Assembly (NCBI GenBank): GCA_050175615.1
Contig: JBFXIU010000220.1
Span: 1-5,568 of the forward strand
Length of the DNA stretch: 5,568 bases
Reading direction: 5' to 3'
Source of the DNA: CAYXXZ01 sp050175615
Lineage (GTDB): Bacteria; Pseudomonadota; Gammaproteobacteria; Pseudomonadales; Porticoccaceae
Every line of letters begins with the position of its first letter. Position 1 is the first letter of the stretch. Under the pieces are notes generated by a model. The model had not been told where the DNA came from. It searched no databases and saw only the letters and a program-made list of their open reading frames with translations. The position numbers were made by a program, and so were the translations under genes. Shown piece by piece: positions 5,372 to 5,568 of this stretch.

Positions 5372-5568
5372 GGTCTGTTAACACTAACTGGATTGCCCCT
5401 GTTGCGACTAAAAAAGCGTCAATTTCCAAAAGTAGGCGCTTTAGGCGAGACGCAAGGAGAGAATTTAGTGGTTCTAAATGAACAACGAGCAAAGCTTCCG
5501 CTCCGACTCACCCCCCTCACCTGCATCCATGCAGGCGACGACAGTGACGCTTTTTAGCCGCAACCCCC
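5372..5568. repeat. Putative MITE-like non-coding element with inverted repeats
   Basis: No gene is seen. An inverted repeat of about 20 bp is present: 5401-5421 (GTTGCG-A-CT, six A, GCGTCA) and 5545-5564, whose reverse complement differs by one substitution and one missing A. Between them are two small hairpins, ATTTAG/CTAAAT (5463-5468, 5474-5479) and CCTGCAT/ATGCAGG (5520-5526, 5529-5535), and TAGGCG twice (5433, 5442). The stretch GGTCTGTTAACACTAACTG right after the stop codon may be the outer left end, in which case the matching right end lies beyond the window. No transposase is present, so this would be a non-autonomous element. Confidence 0.5.
5520..5535. repeat. Short perfect hairpin in the right-end element
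   Basis: CCTGCAT and ATGCAGG flank CC, giving a 6-7 bp stem. It lies inside the inverted-repeat element and is not followed by a T-run, so it is unlikely to be a simple terminator. Confidence 0.6.

Overview
The window looks like ordinary chromosome from an aquatic or marine gammaproteobacterium. The clearest taxonomic marker is a full-length RdgC (a beta/gammaproteobacterial protein) that matches the enterobacterial family along its length. A tRNA-Pro(CGG) with an encoded CCA end and a moderate base composition fit this. I cannot name the genus from sequence alone.

Layout, left to right. (1) 1-197: the C-terminal end of a gene that starts outside the window, probably an ion-channel-type membrane protein with a coiled-coil tail. 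(2) 258-334: tRNA-Pro(CGG). (3) 335-582: a non-coding leader that ends in a T-rich array of four 11-bp direct repeats. (4) 583-2427: a 614-residue lipoprotein with a collagen-like GPA linker and a choice-of-anchor I type beta-propeller domain, followed by a strong hairpin. (5) 2640-3557: rdgC. (6) 3654-3758, minus strand: an unannotated-looking 34-residue single-pass membrane protein with a near-perfect Shine-Dalgarno and its own intrinsic terminator. (7) 3986-4957: an HPP-family membrane protein with a C-terminal soluble domain where CBS domains would be common. (8) 5129-5371: an 80-residue, very acidic conserved-looking protein. (9) 5372-5568: a non-coding stretch with imperfect inverted repeats and internal hairpins, probably a short MITE-like repeat that runs to or past the window edge.

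The genes do not form an obvious pathway. They sit in separate transcription units: each has its own intergenic gap of about 170-250 bp, and the small minus-strand gene is divergent from the HPP gene. The most interesting items are the 11-bp repeat array before the lipoprotein gene, whose architecture resembles a PhoB/OmpR-family operator, the 34-residue membrane protein, the unusual HPP C-terminal domain, and the inverted-repeat element at the right end. I saw no defence system, CRISPR array, integrase or transposase.
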